Below, piece after piece: positions 17,788 through 27,203 of a stretch of 64,000 nucleotides of DNA. The notes under the pieces were generated by a model, which was not told the origin of the DNA, searched no databases, and saw nothing but the letters and a program-made list of their open reading frames with translations. This stretch comes from Mucilaginibacter jinjuensis. GTDB taxonomy: Bacteria > Bacteroidota > Bacteroidia > Sphingobacteriales > Sphingobacteriaceae. How positions within the stretch are numbered: the first letter of the stretch is position 1; every line of letters starts with the position of its first letter. The position numbers and the translations under genes were made by a program. The stretch is taken from positions 3,968,001 to 4,032,000 of the forward strand of contig NZ_CP117167.1 of assembly GCF_028596025.1 (NCBI RefSeq). Direction: 5' to 3'.

Positions 17788-19014
17788 ATGAAGAAACACT
17801 ACCGCCATGAGAACGACTGTTTAAACTGCGGCACCCAATTAGAAGGGAAATTTTGTCATCACTGCGGCCAGGAGAATTTACAGATCAAAGAAAACTTTGG
17901 TCACCTGATGAACCACGCCATCAGCGATTACTTTCACTTCGACCACCAGTTTTTTCATACCCTAAAACCGCTGTTATTTCAGCCGGGCAAGCTTACTAAC
18001 GAATACATGGCCGGCCGCCGGGTACAATACCTGCACCCTATTAAAATGTACATTTTTATTAGTTTGATTTTCTTTATCCTGATATTTAAGCATAACCAGG
18101 AAGAGAAAAAAGACGATATAAAAAATCTGAACAATGCAGAGAAGGCAGCTATCCTAAAAAAGAAACTGGATGCCAATCCTAACCTTACTGATTTGCAAAA
18201 AAAGGTTATTGAATCTGCAGCACTTAACGGAGAAAATGTAAAAATTGATTCATCGGCCAAAAAGCCGGGAACCAGCACAACAGCACTAACCTTTAATAAA
18301 GATACGCTTGTAAAAATTAATACCAATAAAGTATCTGCTGTGCAGAAACCTAAAATCAAAAACCCGGATACCACTATACAGGCAGGCCTTACTACAGTTA
18401 ACGTAAAAAAACACAAGAGTAAACACAAGGATAATGACGATGACGAAGATGACAATTCATTCTTTACCCGTTTGTTTGATAACAGCGCCGATTCTACTTA
18501 TGAGGATTATCAGGCGTCTCAACTAAAACTTCCTGCTGCCGAGCGTGATGGTTTTTTTGAACGTATGGCCATTCGTAAACAGTTTGCCTATAAACAATAT
18601 GGCAGCCGCGCTAAAGAAGTGTTTACTGATGAGTTAAAACACAACGTACCTAAAATGATGTTTGTGTTACTGCCTTTATTTGCCCTTATTTTAAGGTTTG
18701 CTTTTTGGCGAAACCACAAGTTTTATGTGGAACACTTGATCTTCTCGTTCCACCTGCATTGCTTCTTATTTTTGTTTTTAGCGATAGTAATGCTCATTAA
18801 CATGTTACCAAACGTAATGCACCTGCATGGCTGGGCAGATTTTGCAGCCGTTGTTGGCATCACCCTCTATATCTATAAAGCACTTAAGGCTGTGTACCAA
18901 CGAAGCCGTTTCAGAACTATTAGCAAGATGATAGGAATATCTTTTGTGTATTTCTTTGTGTTTACTTTCTGTATGCTTGGGCTGGTGCTGATTACTGCGG
19001 TAACAGCGGTTTAA
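17788..19014 (+). CDS. DUF3667 domain membrane protein with N-terminal zinc ribbon
   Basis: 408 residues. A four-Cys zinc ribbon (CLNCG ... CHHCG, residues 11-27) is followed by the DUF3667 core (HAISDYFHFDHQFFHTLKPLLFQPGKLTNEYMAGRR) and a first membrane segment near residue 90. A long polar, Lys/Asp-rich region (about 110-275) is followed by three or so membrane segments at the C terminus. The family is widespread in Bacteroidota; function unknown. Alone in its transcription unit. Confidence 0.85.
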   Translation: MKKHYRHENDCLNCGTQLEGKFCHHCGQENLQIKENFGHLMNHAISDYFHFDHQFFHTLKPLLFQPGKLTNEYMAGRRVQYLHPIKMYIFISLIFFILIFKHNQEEKKDDIKNLNNAEKAAILKKKLDANPNLTDLQKKVIESAALNGENVKIDSSAKKPGTSTTALTFNKDTLVKINTNKVSAVQKPKIKNPDTTIQAGLTTVNVKKHKSKHKDNDDDEDDNSFFTRLFDNSADSTYEDYQASQLKLPAAERDGFFERMAIRKQFAYKQYGSRAKEVFTDELKHNVPKMMFVLLPLFALILRFAFWRNHKFYVEHLIFSFHLHCFLFLFLAIVMLINMLPNVMHLHGWADFAAVVGITLYIYKALKAVYQRSRFRTISKMIGISFVYFFVFTFCMLGLVLITAVTAV

Positions 19015-19018
19015 GAGA

Positions 19019-19226
19019 CTGAAGGAGAAAGGATTGAAAGACAAAGGAGAAAAGAGAAAAAGGATAAAAGTAAGACTACAAACTAAAGAAATAGCATTTA
19101 TCAAGTTCTTTTATCTTTTCGTCTTTATTCTTACATCGTCCTCGCTCTTTGCATCTTTTGTCTTTCCGTCCTTTCTCCTTGCTCTTCCCGTCTTTTTGTC
19201 TTTCCGTCCTTCCTCCTTTGTCCTCA
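19019..19226. repeat. Purine-rich / pyrimidine-rich mirrored spacer
   Basis: The left half repeats words such as GAAAGACAAAGG and GAGAAA; the right half repeats TCTTTCCGTCC, CTTTTGTCTTT and TTTCTCCTT. The halves are roughly complementary, so the transcript of either strand could fold back. The same words appear in spacers near 2035-2060, 42400-42450, 44880-44900, 47440-47460 and 49950-49980. It separates two convergent genes. Confidence 0.55.
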
Positions 19227-19227
19227 A

Positions 19228-20391
19228 TTATGCCCAGGGGTTAAGTACTACTTTAACACAGTCTTCCTGCTTATTTTTGAAAATGTCATAAGCATGGGAT
19301 ACCTGGCTGAGCGGTAAGCGGTGCGATATAATATCATCCAATACCACTTTTTCCTGTTTGATTAAATCGATCAGGTGATCTACATAGTTTAGTACCTGTG
19401 CCTGGCCTTGTTTAATAGTAATACCCTTATCAAACATTTGCCCAACAGGGAAATTATCAAAAGGCGTGCCGTATACACCTACAATGCTTACGGTACCGCC
19501 ACGACGAACTGCTTTGAAGCAAGTTTCAATCACTTTCATGGTCCCCTTCTCAAAGTTGATGGTTGCTTTAACCTTATCAAGGAATGAGCGTTCGGCCTCG
19601 AAACCTACAGCATCAACACAAACATCGGCACCACGGCCACCTGTCATTTCGCGGATAGCTTCAACTACATCAACTTCGTGTGGATTCAGGGTTTCTACCT
19701 TATTGGCTTGTTTAGCGCGTGCTAAGCGATAATTTAACGGGTCGATGGCTATTACGCGACTTGCACCGTTTAGCCAAGCCGCCTTTTGTGCCATTAAGCC
19801 TACCGGACCAGATCCAAAAATAGCTACTACTTCACCGCCTTTCAACTGCGCCCAGTCAATTGCCGACCAGCCTGTAGGGAAGATATCTGACAGGAAAAGT
19901 ACCTGCTCATCGGTCATGTTATCCGGCACAATACGCGGGCTTACATCGGCATAAGGTACACGCACATACTCGGCCTGGCCTCCGCTATAACCACCATATA
20001 AATCGGTATAACCAAATAAGGCACCACCTTTTTGATCTACCAGGCCACCTTCAGGCCCATAATGTTCATGGTTAGAGTTTTCGCAATGCGGCGAAGCGCC
20101 ATGGGTACAAAAGAAACAATGCCCGCAAGCAATCGGGAAAGGTACTACTACCCTATCACCACGTTTCAGATTTTTAACGGATGGGCCAACTTCTTCTACA
20201 ATACCCATAAACTCATGACCCATCACCATATCTTTCGCCTGTGGGATACCGCCATCAAGAATGTGCAGATCAGAGCCGCAAATAGCTGTCGCGGTTACTT
20301 TTAAAATTACATCCCCTGCATTTTCAATGGTAGGATCTGGTACTGTGGTACAGGTAATATCACCCGGTTTGTGAAACACTGCTGCTTTCAT
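19228..20391 (-). CDS. Zinc-dependent alcohol dehydrogenase (formaldehyde dehydrogenase-like MDR family)
   Basis: 387 residues, medium-chain dehydrogenase/reductase. Catalytic zinc ligands lie in AICGSDLH and GHEFMG; the structural zinc Cys set is C-x2-C-x2-C-x7-C in CGHCFFCTHGASPHC; the NAD site is GSGPVGLM. The length and the GYSGGQAEYVRVPYAD segment fit the glutathione-independent formaldehyde dehydrogenase-like branch. The exact substrate cannot be read. Two perfect 11-bp repeats of TTTTTGTTTAG-type sequence lie just upstream of the start (about 20398-20426). Confidence 0.88.
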   Translation of the reverse strand: MKAAVFHKPGDITCTTVPDPTIENAGDVILKVTATAICGSDLHILDGGIPQAKDMVMGHEFMGIVEEVGPSVKNLKRGDRVVVPFPIACGHCFFCTHGASPHCENSNHEHYGPEGGLVDQKGGALFGYTDLYGGYSGGQAEYVRVPYADVSPRIVPDNMTDEQVLFLSDIFPTGWSAIDWAQLKGGEVVAIFGSGPVGLMAQKAAWLNGASRVIAIDPLNYRLARAKQANKVETLNPHEVDVVEAIREMTGGRGADVCVDAVGFEAERSFLDKVKATINFEKGTMKVIETCFKAVRRGGTVSIVGVYGTPFDNFPVGQMFDKGITIKQGQAQVLNYVDHLIDLIKQEKVVLDDIISHRLPLSQVSHAYDIFKNKQEDCVKVVLNPWA

Positions 20392-20490
20392 AGATAGTTT
20401 TGTTTAGTTTTTGTTTAGTTTTTGTTATAGGACAACATTATTTACAAACTATAGTTTATATTATTTAACTAAAACGATAATTATAAAAGC

Positions 20491-20522
20491 AAAAAAGGCT
20501 ATCCTGAAATCAGGATAGCCTT
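20491..20522 (-). terminator. Terminator of the GH3/GH9 operon
   Basis: A perfect 13-bp stem AAGGCTATCCTGA / TCAGGATAGCCTT with a 2-nt central gap, followed on the minus strand by a U-run (A-run 20491-20496 on plus). Confidence 0.8.
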
Positions 20523-20547
20523 GGGGATTATAGTAGATTGATTGATT

Positions 20548-22833
20548 TTACAATTTACCGGTACGCGCCGCAACCGGTTTTGCCGACACGTAGTTAAAGC
20601 TTTGAGTTTGATCGCCCAATTGGATCTTAAACTCGCCCGGTTCGGTTACCGATTTGCTTTCATCATTAATAAAAGCCAGATCGGCCGGGGTAATGTTAAA
20701 GCTTACCGTTTTAGTTTCACCCGGTTTCAGGCTGATCTTGTCGAATCCACGTAAACGTTTGGTATCTGGTGATACGCTGGCATACAACTGACTGATGAAC
20801 AATAACACCGACTCCTTACCTTCACGTTGACCGCTGTTGGTTACATCGACAGAGATTTTTAAAGTCTGCCCATCTTTCAAATCAGGGTTGTTCAGGTGTA
20901 CATTACCGTAACGGAAAGTAGTATAGCTTAAACCATAACCAAACTCATATAACGGATTGTAACCGTGGCTATCATCCGAGTTACCATTCTCTAAGTTTTT
21001 GCGATAGTAATTAACCAGCGCGTTGGCATACCTCGGATAAGTAATAGGCAACCTGCCCGAAGGGTTTACGTCGCCGAACAAAATATCAGCAAGGGCATCA
21101 CCGCCTTCGTTGCCTGAGAGGTAAGTCATCACAGTAGCAGCAGAAAGGTTATCAGCCTTAGTCATGATACGCGGGCGGCCTTCGGCCAATACCAATATTA
21201 CAGGTTTGCCGGTCTTAGCCAGTTCGGTAGCCAGTTGAATTTGTGCATCAGGTAAGTTCAAGTCATCAATATTACCTACGTTTTCGGTATACGATAACTC
21301 GCCCAAACAAAGCACAATCACATCTGACTTTTTAGCGGCCTTGATCGTTTCTTCAACATTGGTCAAAGTGTCGAATTTAGATCCTTCCTGGTAAGTTACA
21401 TTATCATTGCCTACTTTTTTCTGGATAGCTTCCAATATGGTATTTTTATCGGCAGCAAACTTATCGCTCACATCGCCCTGCCAGGTATAGCTCCAGCCAC
21501 CGTTTAATGAACGCATGGTATTAGCTGTTGGGCCGGTTACCAAAACTCTCACGCCTTTTTTAAGCGGCAATACATTGTTGTTGTTCTTTAAAAGCGTGAT
21601 AGCTTCGCGCGCTGCCTGCACACTTGATGCACGGAACTCCTCTGATCCAAATTTTGGATAATCATCCGGGTTACCAACCGGGCGATCGAATAAGCCTAAC
21701 TCATACTTCACTTTCAGGATACGGTGTACGGCTTGGTTAACACGCCACATCGGCACTTTGCCTTCGTGTACCAATTGTACCAGGTAATCGAAGAAAGTAT
21801 ACTCGTAAGGCACCATGCTCATATCCACACCGGCATTAACGGCAATCATCACCGCTTCTTTTTGTGAGGATGCTACGTGGTGGCGGGTGTACAGGTATTG
21901 AATATCTCTCCAGTCGGTAACAGCAATACCATCAAATTTCAATTCGCCGCGCAAAACGTCAGTCAGTAAATATTTGCTGCTGTGCACGGGGATACCGTTA
22001 ATTTCGCCGGAATTGATCATTAATGTTTTTGCACCTGCCTTAACAGCTTCGGCAAATGATGGCAAAAAGTACTCGCGCATGTAACGATCCGGGATCCAGG
22101 CCGGGGTACGGTCTTTACCGCTTAATGGTGCACTGTAGCCCAGGTAATGTTTCATACAAGCAGCAACGTGATATTTATCGCCAATATCATTCCCCTGGTA
22201 ACCTTTAATAATAGATGCGCCCATAGTTTTAACCACATAAGGGTCTTCGCCAAAGGTTTCGTAAATACGTGGCCACAGGGCATTTTTACCTAAGTCCAAC
22301 ACCGGCGAATAATTCCATGGGATATAACTTGCACGGGTTTCATAAGCCGTAATTTCGCCTGCCTTGTAAGCCAGATCTTTATTAAATGTAGCTGCCATCG
22401 CAATCTCATGCGGAAATAGCGTACTGCCTACCGTATACGTAACGCCGTGAATGGCATCGATGCCATAAATCACCGGGATTTTCAAGCGATCTTTAGCCGC
22501 CTCTGCTTGTATGGATACGATAACATCGTGCCAATGCTCGCGTGTATAAGCTGTACCGCTAACGTTTAATATAGAACCTACGTGATATTTCTCGATAGCT
22601 TCTTTTAGTTTAAAAACATCCAGCTGGTGAGTAGGTGCCCCGGTTTTTGATACCACATCGAGGGTTACTTCGGTCATCTGGCCTACTTTTTCTTCGAGTG
22701 TCATCCCGGCAATTAAAGCGTCTACTTTTTTATCGAGTGGGCTTGCCGATGCCACTACAGCTTTCTTAGACTGGGCCATCAGGCTGACCGAGCCGAATAA
22801 CATGAGGCTGCAGATTTTTGTAAATCTTGTCAT
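20548..22833 (-). CDS. bglX: Beta-glucosidase, glycoside hydrolase family 3
   Basis: 761 residues with a signal peptide (LMLFGSVSLMAQS). The GH3 N-terminal barrel contains the nucleophile Asp in AVTDWRDIQ (about residue 308) and KHYLGYSAPLSGKDRT. It is followed by the alpha/beta C-terminal domain (ITLLKNNNNVLPLKKG, VLVLAEGRPR) and a fibronectin III-like domain (GYGLSYTTF to the end). It hydrolyses beta-linked gluco-oligosaccharides in the periplasm. The GH9 gene lies 44 bp upstream on the same strand, so the pair can take beta-glucan to glucose. Confidence 0.93.
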   Translation of the reverse strand: MTRFTKICSLMLFGSVSLMAQSKKAVVASASPLDKKVDALIAGMTLEEKVGQMTEVTLDVVSKTGAPTHQLDVFKLKEAIEKYHVGSILNVSGTAYTREHWHDVIVSIQAEAAKDRLKIPVIYGIDAIHGVTYTVGSTLFPHEIAMAATFNKDLAYKAGEITAYETRASYIPWNYSPVLDLGKNALWPRIYETFGEDPYVVKTMGASIIKGYQGNDIGDKYHVAACMKHYLGYSAPLSGKDRTPAWIPDRYMREYFLPSFAEAVKAGAKTLMINSGEINGIPVHSSKYLLTDVLRGELKFDGIAVTDWRDIQYLYTRHHVASSQKEAVMIAVNAGVDMSMVPYEYTFFDYLVQLVHEGKVPMWRVNQAVHRILKVKYELGLFDRPVGNPDDYPKFGSEEFRASSVQAAREAITLLKNNNNVLPLKKGVRVLVTGPTANTMRSLNGGWSYTWQGDVSDKFAADKNTILEAIQKKVGNDNVTYQEGSKFDTLTNVEETIKAAKKSDVIVLCLGELSYTENVGNIDDLNLPDAQIQLATELAKTGKPVILVLAEGRPRIMTKADNLSAATVMTYLSGNEGGDALADILFGDVNPSGRLPITYPRYANALVNYYRKNLENGNSDDSHGYNPLYEFGYGLSYTTFRYGNVHLNNPDLKDGQTLKISVDVTNSGQREGKESVLLFISQLYASVSPDTKRLRGFDKISLKPGETKTVSFNITPADLAFINDESKSVTEPGEFKIQLGDQTQSFNYVSAKPVAARTGKL

Positions 22834-22877
22834 TTGTTTGGTTTTGATTGAGATTGTTGATTTGAGTTTCTTCTGAA

Positions 22878-24647
22878 TTATTTCCTGTTTTTCTTCGTGA
22901 CGCTTTCTATCGCTTGTATCGCATTGGCCAGGTATACAAACGGTGCATTCCAGTTGATGGCAATTTCATTTACGGCATACGCGCGGTCGTCGTCGATATA
23001 AGCTTCGTCAGGTACTTTTGATGCCGTAGGTATTTTATCCTGCATACCAGGATTGGGTCCGCCTGCCAGTAAACCCGGAACCGGCTCCTCTATCCCATCG
23101 GCAACAGATGGCCTGTGGTGCGGGTGCATCACCTGTTTATCGCCAAAGCCGGTTAAGTAACAATAGCCCGTACCATTTCGGCCTAAAAGATAATCGAGAT
23201 TGGCGAGGGCATTGTCCAGATATTTCTGATCGCCATTCAATTTATAAGCCAATATCAAAGCCATCCCCTGGTTAGCTGCTACGGAGTTACTCCCCCATCC
23301 AAAGTTTTTGGCAGATTTATCTATTACAGTTTGATAAGCATCATCACTCGCGCCGGCAACCAGATTATCTGCAAATTTCAGAAAATCGATTTCAAGCCCC
23401 GGTAATTCATTAAAGGAAGTAGTTAATACAATATCCTCATGCTTCAGCAGTGTGTAATAGCCCATAGTGCGTACATCACTCCAGGTAGGTACAGTTATGG
23501 CTTCAACCGGTACTAACTTAATATACGGGGTATAAATATTATTTTTTGTGGTGACTAATAATTCGCAGGCCGCCCATACAAATTCGTCATCTACTTTATT
23601 ATCGCCATAAGCCCCGGTATTAATCTGGGGCTTTTTGGTCTTATTCATTTTATCCTGATTGTACAGCACAGTTGGATTTTTCACAGCCCATTCCCAGGCG
23701 TGTATGGCTGCTTTCTGGCACGAATCTGCCAGCCCGGGTAACTGCTGCGGATATTTGGCAAAGATGCGACTCGCCTGAGCCATAACCGCGGCAAAATCTA
23801 AAGTGGCAGCTGTGCCTTTCTGCACTACATAACGGGGTGTGCTGGTTTGGTCGGGCATAACCATGCCATCAAATGCGGCGTTAGTTAGTTTGTGGTAAAC
23901 GCCGCCATCGGCAGGGTCTTGCATAGTAAGCATCCAGCGCAGGTTCCAGAGCACTTCGTTTAAAACATCGGGCAGTTTATCGTTGCTTTCCGGGATGTTC
24001 AGCTTTACAGTTTGCATATAGGCCGGAAAATCCTCATACAACGATAATAGCGTTGCAGTAGAAATTCCGCTGTTTACAATATACTTGTTATAATCGCCTG
24101 CATCATACCAGCCACCGGGCGATGAGATCACTGTTCCCTCTTTACGATCTTTACTGGCAGCTGAAGAATGGATCAATACCTTATCATCGGGATGGCCTGC
24201 CGCCCTGTACCATTTGCCGGCATACTGTTCCTTCAATTCTGTGGAAGCCCTGATGTAGTAGAAACCTTTGATAGCACCATCGGCCACACTTTTAAGTGCA
24301 TTGTTGGAGATAGAAAAAGTATAAGATTCTACTTTTTGCGGGATAACGAGTTTATAGGTTCCGGGAGTATTTAGTGCAGAGAAATTGGCGATGCCAGTAT
24401 ATTTTCCATTAAAGGCCTTACTTACTGAACGGCTGACGCTGCCCGTAAATACCTTTTTACCGGCTCCGGTCTCGATATAAAAAGCACCGCGATCGGTATT
24501 TAAAATAATCGCTTTTTTTGGGGCGTTGGGGTAAAAGCCAATCTGGTTTAAACGGATACTATCGGCGTTTTGGGCATTGGCTTGATTAAATGCCAGCAGC
24601 GAAGCTAAACAAGCAGTTATAAGCGAAAACTTGCTTCTAAATTTCAT
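22878..24647 (-). CDS. Glycoside hydrolase family 9 (endoglucanase-type) protein
   Basis: 589 residues. After a signal peptide (ACLASLLAFNQANAQ) comes the Ig-like cellulase N-terminal domain (IRLNQIGFYPNAPKKAIIL). The GH9 (alpha/alpha)6 barrel follows, with the catalytic Asp region GGWYDAGDYNKY (about residue 180), the HPHHRPS motif and the acid Glu in YAVNEIAINWNAP (about 562). It cuts beta-1,4-glucan or mixed-linkage glucan. It is the first gene of an operon with the GH3 beta-glucosidase. No SusCD pair is attached to it here. Confidence 0.92.
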   Translation of the reverse strand: MKFRSKFSLITACLASLLAFNQANAQNADSIRLNQIGFYPNAPKKAIILNTDRGAFYIETGAGKKVFTGSVSRSVSKAFNGKYTGIANFSALNTPGTYKLVIPQKVESYTFSISNNALKSVADGAIKGFYYIRASTELKEQYAGKWYRAAGHPDDKVLIHSSAASKDRKEGTVISSPGGWYDAGDYNKYIVNSGISTATLLSLYEDFPAYMQTVKLNIPESNDKLPDVLNEVLWNLRWMLTMQDPADGGVYHKLTNAAFDGMVMPDQTSTPRYVVQKGTAATLDFAAVMAQASRIFAKYPQQLPGLADSCQKAAIHAWEWAVKNPTVLYNQDKMNKTKKPQINTGAYGDNKVDDEFVWAACELLVTTKNNIYTPYIKLVPVEAITVPTWSDVRTMGYYTLLKHEDIVLTTSFNELPGLEIDFLKFADNLVAGASDDAYQTVIDKSAKNFGWGSNSVAANQGMALILAYKLNGDQKYLDNALANLDYLLGRNGTGYCYLTGFGDKQVMHPHHRPSVADGIEEPVPGLLAGGPNPGMQDKIPTASKVPDEAYIDDDRAYAVNEIAINWNAPFVYLANAIQAIESVTKKNRK

Positions 24648-24774
24648 GAGCTATTGTACCTATTGTGTGTTGCCGAAAGGCCAATCAATACTAATTATCA
24701 GTCCGGGTGTAATTGGTTGATAAATATAGTGTAAATACTACAACAAGTACAATAGCACAAATGTAAACGTAGCA

Positions 24775-24796
24775 TAGCACAAATGTTTCTGTGCTA
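24775..24796 (-). terminator. Weak hairpin after the porin gene
   Basis: The stem TAGCACA / TGTGCTA with an 8-nt loop lies just past the porin stop codon. There is no clear U-run, so it is only a possible terminator. The word AGCACAAATGT occurs twice in this gap. Confidence 0.35.
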
Positions 24797-24806
24797 GGCT
24801 AACTAA

Positions 24807-25421
24807 TTATAAACCAAACAAGCGGTAAGCAACAGTAAGGTTAAACATGTTGATTTTAGCGTGGCCATCATCAGCAAAATTATCAACCTTGCTTAAACCT
24901 AACTCGTAACGCAGATCGAAGGAAATACTCTTGATATCTACACCTGCGCCAAACTGCCAGGCATAGTTCTGATCTTTATAATGCAGATCAGAAGCTTCAG
25001 TAAGTGCACCATGAATATCCTGATTTTTATCAATTGCAAAAGAAACCAGCGGGCCAGTATTTATACGCACTCCTAAAGCAGGTACTCCAAAGCGGGTGCC
25101 TATTAACAAAGGCACATCGATGCTTTTAAATTCGGCTTTATCATAAGCGCCTGCATCGTTTTTAAAAGTTACATTTTTGCTGGTGTAATAAAGCTCGGGC
25201 TGGAAGTGCAAACCTGCGCCGCCTATCCTTGCCCATACACCGCCTAAAAAACCTGCACGGTTATCGGTATTTAAATTATTGAATACATTACCCGATGTTG
25301 AAATATTAGAAAGGTTTACGCCTCCCTTAATCCCAAATTGAAACGTTGGCAGCAGTTGGGCTGATGCCATATTAATCGTCATGCCCACAAGCACAACCAA
25401 TAGTAAAGTAATTTTTTTCAT
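24807..25421 (-). CDS. Porin family outer-membrane beta-barrel protein
   Basis: 204 residues with a signal peptide (LLLVVLVGMTINMASAQ) and the PorT/OmpW-like barrel pattern: FGIKGGVNLSNIS at the start, alternating hydrophobic strands such as LHFQPELYYTSKN and FDLRYELGLSKVDN, and a terminal AYRLFGL strand. It should sit in the outer membrane. Function is unknown. It is alone on the minus strand, divergent from the LuxR-type gene. Confidence 0.82.
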   Translation of the reverse strand: MKKITLLLVVLVGMTINMASAQLLPTFQFGIKGGVNLSNISTSGNVFNNLNTDNRAGFLGGVWARIGGAGLHFQPELYYTSKNVTFKNDAGAYDKAEFKSIDVPLLIGTRFGVPALGVRINTGPLVSFAIDKNQDIHGALTEASDLHYKDQNYAWQFGAGVDIKSISFDLRYELGLSKVDNFADDGHAKINMFNLTVAYRLFGL

Positions 25422-25565
25422 AGTGATAGTTTAAAATGTTATAACTGTAAACGGTATTTTTTGTGTTGCAAATATATAATAACTCAAAAAAACAGCCTTC
25501 TGCCATTTACAGACATTTTTTTCTCTTCAAAATATATTATTTTTAACTGATAAAGCCCTATTAGA

Positions 25566-26042
25566 ATGCCCTCCAATATATTGGTAAAAAACAAACACCT
25601 CATATTGTACGGAACCGCACTGGCCGTATTATTATTGCTATTGAAGTGGCTGGAATATCGCCTGATATTGGTTGATTACGCTTTTGAGGCTTATGCCGGT
25701 GCCATCGCTATATTTTTTACTGCATTGGGCATTTGGCTGGCACTTAAACTTACCAAGCCTAAAGTAAAAACGGTAGTGGTAGAAAAGCATGTTTATATTG
25801 AGAATACAACAGATGAGTTTGCGATCAATCAAAACGAATTAGAACGGCTAAACCTAAGTAAACGCGAGCTTGAGGTATTACAATTAATGGCCGACGGCTT
25901 AAGTAACCAGGAAATATCCGACCGCTTATTTGTTTCCTTAAATACCATCAAAACGCATTCGGCAAAACTTTTTGAAAAGATGGAGGTAAAACGCCGCACC
26001 CAGGCTGTTGAAATGGCTAAAAGGCTTTGCCTTATACCTTAG
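25566..26042 (+). CDS. Membrane-anchored LuxR-type transcription regulator
   Basis: 158 residues. Two membrane segments (about 12-27 and 37-60) are followed by a short linker and a C-terminal LuxR/GerE helix-turn-helix (LSKRELEVLQLMADGLSNQEISDRLFVSLNTIKTHSAKLF, written here in parts: LSKRELEVLQ, NQEISDRLFV, NTIKTHSAKL). There is no receiver domain, so it is not an ordinary response regulator; signalling must come through the membrane part or a partner. The DUF4199 and VOC genes follow and are the likely targets. Confidence 0.85.
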   Translation: MPSNILVKNKHLILYGTALAVLLLLLKWLEYRLILVDYAFEAYAGAIAIFFTALGIWLALKLTKPKVKTVVVEKHVYIENTTDEFAINQNELERLNLSKRELEVLQLMADGLSNQEISDRLFVSLNTIKTHSAKLFEKMEVKRRTQAVEMAKRLCLIP

Positions 26043-26047
26043 TAATA

Positions 26048-26103
26048 CTCATACTTTAGTATTAAATTGTATCCCGATTAGCAAAATCACCCGAAAGTAT
26101 GAG
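26048..26103. promoter_or_regulatory. Perfect 10-bp inverted repeat, candidate operator
   Basis: CTCATACTTT (26048-26057) and AAAGTATGAG (26094-26103) are exact reverse complements separated by 36 bp, in the 120-bp gap between the LuxR-type gene and the DUF4199 gene. The position suggests an operator, perhaps for the upstream regulator; this is inference. Confidence 0.45.
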
Positions 26104-26162
26104 CCTGATCAATTGTCGAATACTCAGATTTGTACCATCAAACCACTAATTAAATAAATGAT

Positions 26163-26699
26163 ATGAAAAAGATTGTATTTGTTTTCGGATCAATAGCCGG
26201 GTTAATTTTCATCGTGTGGATGGCCTTTATTTATACAGCCTGTTACGATCATCCCGATACACAGGCCAACATGTGGCTGGGCTACGGATCAATGATTGTG
26301 GCCTTCTCCTTTGTATTTGTGGGCATAAAAAGCTACAGGGATAAATATAATAATGGCCATATCGCTTTCTGGAAAGCATTTCAGGTGGGGCTTTATATTA
26401 CGCTTATTGCATCAACCATTTATGTGCTGGCCTGGCTGGTTGACTACTACGTTTTTATGCCTGATTTTATGGATAAATACGTTGCCCACACCCTTGCCCA
26501 GGCTAAAAGCCACGGGGCAAGCGCAGCAGAACTTGATAAGCAAAGGGCATCAATGGCAAGCTACATACAGATGTATAAAAGCCCGTTTGGGGTTATTGTA
26601 CTTACTTACCTGGAGGTTTTACCTGTGGGGTTGGTAATAACTTTAATTGCCGCATTAATATTAAAACGATCTAACAAGCAACAACCAATTATAGCTTAA
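26163..26699 (+). CDS. DUF4199 domain membrane protein
   Basis: 178 residues with four membrane segments (about 5-25, 37-57, 75-98 and 145-168) and the pattern of DUF4199: GYGSMIVAFSFVFVGIKSYRDKYNNGHIAFWKAFQVG. The family is common in Bacteroidota and of unknown role. It follows the membrane LuxR regulator and precedes the VOC protein gene by 41 bp. Confidence 0.85.
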   Translation: MKKIVFVFGSIAGLIFIVWMAFIYTACYDHPDTQANMWLGYGSMIVAFSFVFVGIKSYRDKYNNGHIAFWKAFQVGLYITLIASTIYVLAWLVDYYVFMPDFMDKYVAHTLAQAKSHGASAAELDKQRASMASYIQMYKSPFGVIVLTYLEVLPVGLVITLIAALILKRSNKQQPIIA

Positions 26700-26740
26700 T
26701 ATCATTTTATATCAACTCTTAAACATACAACACATTTAAT

Positions 26741-27145
26741 ATGAAAAAAGTAACAGGCATTGGCGGCATATTTTTTAAATGCGACGATCCGAAAGCGATG
26801 AACGAATGGTACACCAAAAACCTTGGATTGGAGAATAAAGGCTATGGAGCAACTTTTGACTGGCGAGAGGATGAAGACCCATCGAAAAAGGGATCTACAA
26901 CATGGAGTACCTTTCCGCAGGATACCAAGCATTTCAATCCTTCAACCAAACCGTTTATGATCAACTACCGGGTTGAAAACCTGGTTGATTTGTTAGCAGA
27001 GCTAAAAAAAGACAATGTGACCATTGTTGATGAGATTGCAGAATATGAGTACGGCAAGTTCGCCCATATCCTCGACCCGGAAGGCAACATGATTGAGCTT
27101 TGGGAACCCGCAGATGAATCTGACGAAGAAAATACAGCCGGATAA
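26741..27145 (+). CDS. VOC family (glyoxalase/bleomycin-resistance-like) protein
   Basis: 134 residues, one vicinal-oxygen-chelate domain with two beta-alpha-beta-beta-beta modules: GIGGIFFKCDDPKAMNEWYTKNLG at the start and FAHILDPEGNMIELWEP near the end, where the Glu is a typical metal ligand. The reaction is unknown. It is the last gene before a long terminator palindrome. Confidence 0.85.
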   Translation: MKKVTGIGGIFFKCDDPKAMNEWYTKNLGLENKGYGATFDWREDEDPSKKGSTTWSTFPQDTKHFNPSTKPFMINYRVENLVDLLAELKKDNVTIVDEIAEYEYGKFAHILDPEGNMIELWEPADESDEENTAG

Positions 27146-27148
27146 AAC

Positions 27149-27184
27149 AAAAGGCGAAGGATTTAAATCCTTCGCCTTTTTTGT
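27149..27184. terminator. Bidirectional terminator between VOC and tolC-like genes
   Basis: A perfect 32-bp palindrome centred at 27164/27165 (arms AAAAGGCGAAGGATTT and complement) followed by extra T bases; it sits between convergent genes and can terminate both. Confidence 0.8.
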
Positions 27185-27203
27185 GATAGAGATAATTAAG
27201 CTA

